Below, one piece after another: positions 58,437 through 64,000 of a stretch of 64,000 nt of DNA. The number at the start of each line of letters is the position of its first letter. Within the stretch, counting starts at the first letter, position 1. Position numbers and translations under genes: made by a program. The DNA is taken from the NCBI GenBank assembly GCA_013350335.1, contig CM023541.1:64600413-64664412 (forward strand), in the 5' to 3' direction. Source of the stretch: Chimonanthus salicifolius. Lineage: Eukaryota > Streptophyta > Magnoliopsida > Laurales > Calycanthaceae. Under the pieces are notes generated by a model. The model was not told the origin of the DNA. It saw only the letters and a list, made by a program, of their open reading frames with translations, and searched no databases.

Positions 58437-61400
58437 ATGCTTTCCTCAAAAACCAGGTATGCATCTTTACACATTTCCAGATCTTTGAGGGTCTCTCCAT
58501 TTTTCATGATTCGATACAAATATGAAATCTTTCATCCTCTTTATACCTTTTGTGAAGTGATTCGTATCTGGGTTTTTCTCCATTTATCTTGTCTTTGCTA
58601 TTTCTCTGCTTTTGTCGGTTGCCCAATACCCTGTTTACAGAGCCCTGGATTTTACTTGATTTGGGATTCAAGTGTGAAACTTTTTGGCTTCTCTTGATTT
58701 TTGGTTATGATTTCTATCTGGGGTTTTCCCCATTTATGTTTTTTCGTATGTGAGTTGTAGATTTTGTTCAATTTTGAATTGACGGTGGAGTTTTTTTTTT
58801 CGTTGCTAGAGATTCATATCTGGGTTTTCTACATTTGGGTGCTTGTGGTTCTTTCCTTTATTCATCCGATTTCAGAATTCTACCAATTGTGCGTTTTGGC
58901 TTGTAATGTCCTGGATCCAAAACTTTTTTCAACTAACTTTTTCTTTCTGCTCGTGATTTTTATTGGGAATTTTTAATTTTTTTCCCCATTCACTGTGTGA
59001 ATTTGATTGAAAGATGGATTGTTTTTTCTTCCTTGGGCTTTTAGTACTTGATTCATATCTGGGTTCTACTGCATTTATCATCATCATCAGAATTCTTCTG
59101 CAATTTGGTGTTTGTTCCACTTTTGGTTTTTTTCATTGCAGAATTCTAATTGAGTGCTTGGATTTGCGATGGTCCATAGTCAAAGATGTTTCCTTTTTAT
59201 ATTATTCTTATTTTTGTTGCTTGATTTGAATTTGGAATTTTGTGGTTTCATTCATGTCATCATGTGTATGAATTCCATCAATCTCCTTATTGAATACTTA
59301 AATTAAGCCCTTTTAATTTTCTTCGGCTGTTGAATATGAATTTTTTGATAAGTTAATATAATTTTTCTTTTATAAATATGTTCATTTACTGGGTTTGTTT
59401 GATCTGGTTATGGAAGTCTGAATTTGGGTTCTATGCAGAACTGGTCTATCTGAAACCAAACCAAACAAAACCTCACAACCATCTCCAAGGCTCAGCAAAT
59501 TATCAAAGGCAACAGCTAAATCAGATTCAAATTTGTCTTCTCCCCTCCAAAATCCACGGCATTCGATTGATCGTTCACCTAGATCAGTGGACTCCAAGCC
59601 CGTTGTTGATCGCAGATCACCAAAGACCGGTACTACTCCTGATGTAAGTCGAAGAATAAAACCAAGGGCATCAAACCTGATGTAGAACAAGTCAAAACAA
59701 CTATTTGGATTGACAAAAGTGTGTGTTCCATAGTGTCTTAATTTGGTTATGGAACTACCAATTCCAATCTAATTGCCAAATTAAGACTCTAATGGGCCCA
59801 CTTTTTCAATCTAAACAATCCAAATAGTTTTCCGCAACTCGTTCTACACCAGAAGCCCAATTTCGTTTGTCAATGTTTAGTTCATGTAGTAACAAACTAC
59901 GATTTTTATGGCTGATATCAAGATTTTTTGGAAAAATCGTGAAATTAGAAGTTTAGGAGTCCAATTCTGCAACTGTATTCAAAGATATTTGGCATAAATT
60001 ACATATGATTCTGCAGAAATTTTAATTTCATGATTTTCAGGCAATGGACATTTTCAACCTATGATTTTTTAATAATTATTTTTTTTACGTTTTTAATTTT
60101 TTGAATGGCATATATTTGCATTTTCATTGTAGAAACAACAGCGGGCGTTGAAGGGATCAGACCTGCAGGCAAAATTGACTCTTGCTCAGGAAGATCTGAA
60201 GAAAGCGACGGAACAGTTAGCATTGATCGAGAAAGAGAAGGATGAAGCTTTTGAAGAACTTAAGGAGGCAAAAAGGTTAGCAGATGAGGCAAATGAGAAG
60301 CTCCGTGAAGCTCTGGTTTCTCAGAAGAAAGCTGAAGAGAGTTCCGAAATTGAGAAATTTCGAGCTGATGAACTTGAGCAGGTAGGAATTGAAGAGGCTC
60401 AAAAGAGGGAAGAGGAGTGGCAGAAAGAACTCGAAGCCATCCGAAACCAACACGCCGTAGATGTTGCTGCGTTGTTGTCTACAACCCAAGAGCTCCAGAG
60501 AGCAAACCAGGAGCTCTCAATAACTTCTGATGCCAAAGACACGGCCCTAGGTCATGCTGATGATGCAGTGAAGATAGCCGAAATGAATGCTACAAAGGTG
60601 GAAATTTTGTCTGCAGAGTTAGATTCCTTGAAAGAATTGCTTGATTCAGAGTTGGAGATTCAGTCAAATGAAGCTGCAGAATTTGTTAAGAAGCTGAATT
60701 CTGATGTTGATTTGCTGAAGCAAGAACTTGAGAGGGCCAAAGCTGCTGAGGAGAGATTGCCCAATACCGAAGCCTTGGTTGAGGTACTTAGAATTGAGGT
60801 AATAAATGCAAAGCAAAATGCTGCAGATGCTCATAATTTGGTTGATGAATGGAGGAACAAAGTTGAGTTGTTAGAAATTAAGGTTTTGGAAGCAACTAAA
60901 TCTGAGAGATCAGCATCTGATTCTCTCCATTTGATGATGAAGCAGCTGGAAGAGAGCAATATTTTGTTGCAAGATGCGGACTCAGATATTACTTCTCTCA
61001 AAGGGGAAATTGACTCTCTAGAGATTTCACTTAGGAGGCATAAAGTAGATCGCAAAGAATTGGATCGGCGTCTTGAAATGTCAAAGCTAGAGTCGATAGA
61101 AATAGCGAAAACTATTGAAAATTTGAAGTCTGAGATTCAAAGGACGAAGGAGGAGAAAATGCGAGCAATGGACAATGAAATGCTTGCAGCTATGAATGTG
61201 CAGAGTCTGTTGGAAGAGAAGAACAAGCTTATAAACGAGTTAGAAGCCTCTAGAGATGTCGAAGACGAGAGTAAAAGGGCAATAAAAAAATTATCATCTG
61301 CTTTGCATGAAGTCTCCAAGGAAATGAGAGATGTGGAAGAAAAGATCTCGGCAAATCAAGTGGAGCTTGGAAATGCTGAGTCACAAATTGAAGATTTGAA

Positions 61401-62466
61401 TATAGTTTTGAAAGCCACTGTAGAGAATTATGAGGCCATGCTAAATGAGGAAAAAGAGGAGATTGGTCGCCTTGAGAAGTTGGCAGAAAAATCTCAGCTC
61501 GCAGTGAAGATGTCAAAGGCTGAATTAGATGAGAAAGAAGTTGAAAATACAATTGCAATGAGAAGACACGAAGAACAAATTGCGGCTGTCAAAACTGACA
61601 TGGATAAGCTTTCGGAAGACATGAAGACCGAATGGGTTGAGAAAGAGTTTGGTTTCTTAAATGCTATAAAAGTCTCTGAAGAAGAAATTGCTGCTATCAA
61701 AAGAGAAACGCATAGGCTGGTTGATTTACTAAAAGATGTGGAGGAAGAAGCGAGGAATGTGAAGGAAGATGGTTCCCAACTTCTGAGGAGGCTGAAAGAA
61801 GTGGAATCTGAGACAAGTACTGCAAAAGAAGAAGTAGAGAAAGCTAATGCAGAGAATCTCCAACTGCAGGAAACGTTGCTCGACAAAGAGAAGAAGTTGC
61901 AAAGCCTTACTAAAGAGAACAATGATTTTCGAACCCGCGAAGCCATTGCTCTCCAAAAAGTGGAAGAGCTTTCTAAGTTGCTTGAGGAGGCCTTGGCCAA
62001 GAAAACAAAAGAAAATGGTGAGCTATCGAGTAGTGAAAATGATTATGATTTACTTCCAAAGGTGGTGAAACATTTGGAAGAGGATGCAGAAAGAGAAGAA
62101 TTAGAAAAGCTCCCGTTGGAGGAAAGCAGTCGGGAGGATCAATCGGTAGACATGAGTCCTGTCAGAGTGAAGTTCGAGAATGGGAATGGGAATGCCAAAG
62201 AAGGCTGCATTGAAGTTAAAATGTCAAACGGCTGCAAGGTATTTGAGAAGGACTCATATCCAAAAATGGATCAGCAGCCGGAATCCTTTGAAGATGAACT
62301 AGATTCAAAGACTGAGGATGATGGTTTTGATCAGATAAATGGGTTATCATCAGAGACTGCAGAGAATGGAGGAAGCCCACCATCAAAACAACAGCAGCAA
62401 AAGAAGAAAAAGGCATTACTACACAAGTTCAGTAACTTATTAAAGAAGAAAAACAACCTGAAATAG
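58437..62466 (+). CDS. WEB family coiled-coil protein (At3g02930/At5g16730 type)
   Basis: Three exons, 58437-58456, 59439-59643 and 60133-62466, join in phase to 852 residues, close to the 853 of At5g16730. The short first exon gives MLSSKTR. The second is a Ser/Pro/Lys-rich N-terminus (TGLSETKPNK, SQPSPRLSKLSKATAKS, HSIDRSPRSVDSKP), which is why the family has been called chloroplastic. From residue about 80 to 650 the protein is continuous heptad coiled coil rich in Glu, Lys, Leu and Ala (DUF827). An acidic region follows, and then a basic end KKKKALLHKFSNLLKKKNNL. Relatives WEB1 and PMI2 act in light-driven chloroplast movement; a similar role here is inferred only from the family. No lesion was seen. 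Confidence 0.92.
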
Positions 62467-64000
62467 CAGCAGCCACACTACAGGTAAATCTTTGTAGCAT
62501 GTTATATGTTCTTTTGTATTGTGCTTGGAGGCTTCAATCTGTTTGCGTGGTTCTTCTTTTTCCCCCTAATGCCTATGATTTTCATATCTGTGGGTCTGTA
62601 AAATTTGTATCTAGATCAGCATTGAATTCGTGATTATCGGTCATGATTCTTTGTGGGTGTTTTGTAAGGAGGCCTGGGCTTTTTATTTAGCATTTTTCCT
62701 TTTTAAGAAATTTTCTTTCACCATGGGGAGGTGATTTGTTACATAGATTGTATTTTTATCAAGTTTTACAGTGAAATTTTATTTACTTTTGCTTGCATTC
62801 CAAGTTTTTTTCATTGCCACCTTCCACAGTCGTTTATTTGTCATGTTTTACATTGAAAACTCATTTACTTTTGCTTGCATGTGAAGTTATTTCCTATGTT
62901 CCAAACATTACTTGGTCGCTAATCATCGAGTCAGCAAATTTGGATCCTGGGTAGCTTGCTTCTATTTTGAATTAATTAAAATTTTGTATTTCTTGCTTCA
63001 TTATTTGGACCCAATTTTGTACAGCTGTTGGATGCCTCCTACAACTGTAAGCATTATTAGCATTTGAATCTGTGATAACCAATCATTTTCTTAATTTAAG
63101 TGCTGGACAAGGACAACTGGGTCTAAAACTGTACCAACTACACCTTACATGGTTAGATTTCTTACACTTTTATCATTTTTTAATGGAAGAAGAAAAATAC
63201 TGTGCAAAATAGTGTACCACTAATCTATCATTTGAACAAAAAAAAGTGTTGGATGTGAGAGATAAATAAAGAGTTAGTAAAACAAAAAGAAGAAGTAATG
63301 ACGATCTCACAAGAGATTGAGATGGTTAATTTTCTCATATATATACGCCTGTCTGTTGTATGTATCTAAATGGAAGTTGCTGCAGAAGATTCGTTGCAGA
63401 TGAAATATCCCTATCTCTACACCTTCTTTTCCAAAAGCGGTCTCCTCTCTTGTTTTGTTTTGTTTCGTTTCGAGGACAAAAGAGTTGAAATAAAAAAGGC
63501 TAAGGCCACAGAAAGAAGTGCCAGAGGCCAAAGACAAAGCTGAAAGCCTGAAAGTAAGAGAACGTGGAAAAGTGTTGAGGAGGGGAGAGAGAGAGACATT
63601 TAAGTTCTATATGATTGAATACCATGCTATGCTAAATTTTATATTTTTGGCTATAAATTAAAATTATTGATCTTTAATGGGTAATAAAATTTGGCTAACA
63701 TTTTTTAATCTTTAACTAATCAAATTTGGTCAAAAATTGGGTTGAGAATCCAATTCTTCTAAAAGAAAAAAAAACTGAATATGAATTGCAATTTTTTTTC
63801 AATAAATATTATAAAATACAGTTGATACATATTGAAGGTTTAGAAGTGTGAAAAGGTATTTGTTAATTCCAATTTTTTTTTTCTTAAAATTTGTCCATTT
63901 TGAGTCACTTTTATTTTCTTCTTTTTTGAATTTTAGGTTAAGATAATTTTGATTTTGGGGTTTTTGTGAAAATAATTTGATGAAATAATATTGAATACTT
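62467..64000. other. 3' UTR of the WEB gene and intergenic DNA
   Basis: A GTAAAT donor-like site occurs at about 62484, after CTACAG, so a 3' UTR intron is possible. The rest is AT-rich. No further gene is supported up to the window end. Confidence 0.45.

Noticed and set aside
61494..62000. Ser-rich ORF antisense to the WEB coding exon
   Set aside because: Shadow of the Glu/Lys-rich coiled-coil codons.

Overview
The window is nuclear DNA from a flowering plant. It is AT-rich, its genes carry long GT-AG introns packed with transposons, and its products are plant-specific: a plastid sigma factor, a WEB-family coiled-coil protein, a plant ADH-like oxidoreductase and a plant SMUBP2-type helicase. 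I cannot name the species. Six gene loci are recognisable. They are an alpha/beta hydrolase 3' portion (651-7980, +), a Gly/Cys-rich membrane-protein gene remnant (9388-10460, -), the sigma factor SIG2 (13574-24527, -), the last two exons of a DNA helicase (33601-37086, -), an ADH-like zinc dehydrogenase (46302-54121, +) and a WEB family protein (58437-62466, +). SIG2, the ADH-like gene and the WEB gene can be assembled completely with consistent splice phases.

Layout. 1-8 kb: hydrolase exons separated by a 6-kb intron holding LINE pieces, a TRIM nested in a LINE and an old Ty3/gypsy fragment. 8-11 kb: the Gly/Cys-rich gene remnant sits inside an inverted duplication of its own 3' end. 11.3-13.0 kb: a short LTR retroelement with both LTRs carries an intronless fragment of a host CTP synthase. 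13.5-24.6 kb: SIG2, with a SINE and at least five LINE pieces in its introns. 24.6-33.1 kb: a gene-free nest of a fold-back element, a hAT-like MITE split by a 3-kb solo LTR, an intact MITE of the same TATCGGCCGATA-rich kind, and a copia remnant with a Stowaway in one LTR. 33.6-40 kb: helicase 3' exons, copia and gypsy fragments and a 100-N assembly gap. 40-46 kb: a hAT-like element with an 8-bp target duplication and a short LINE insertion. 46-54 kb: ADH-like gene. 54-58 kb: SINE and LINE. 58-62.5 kb: WEB gene.

The genes do not form a pathway or cluster; this is ordinary plant gene order with heavy transposon load. SIG2, the helicase (by homology) and the WEB protein are all plastid-related families, but nothing in the sequence shows that this is more than chance. 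I found no defence island, CRISPR array or biosynthetic cluster. The most unusual objects are the LTR element with the captured CTP synthase piece, the gene remnant framed by inverted copies of its own tail, the nested MITE/solo-LTR structure, and a helicase gene that stops abruptly next to a gypsy insertion and an assembly gap.
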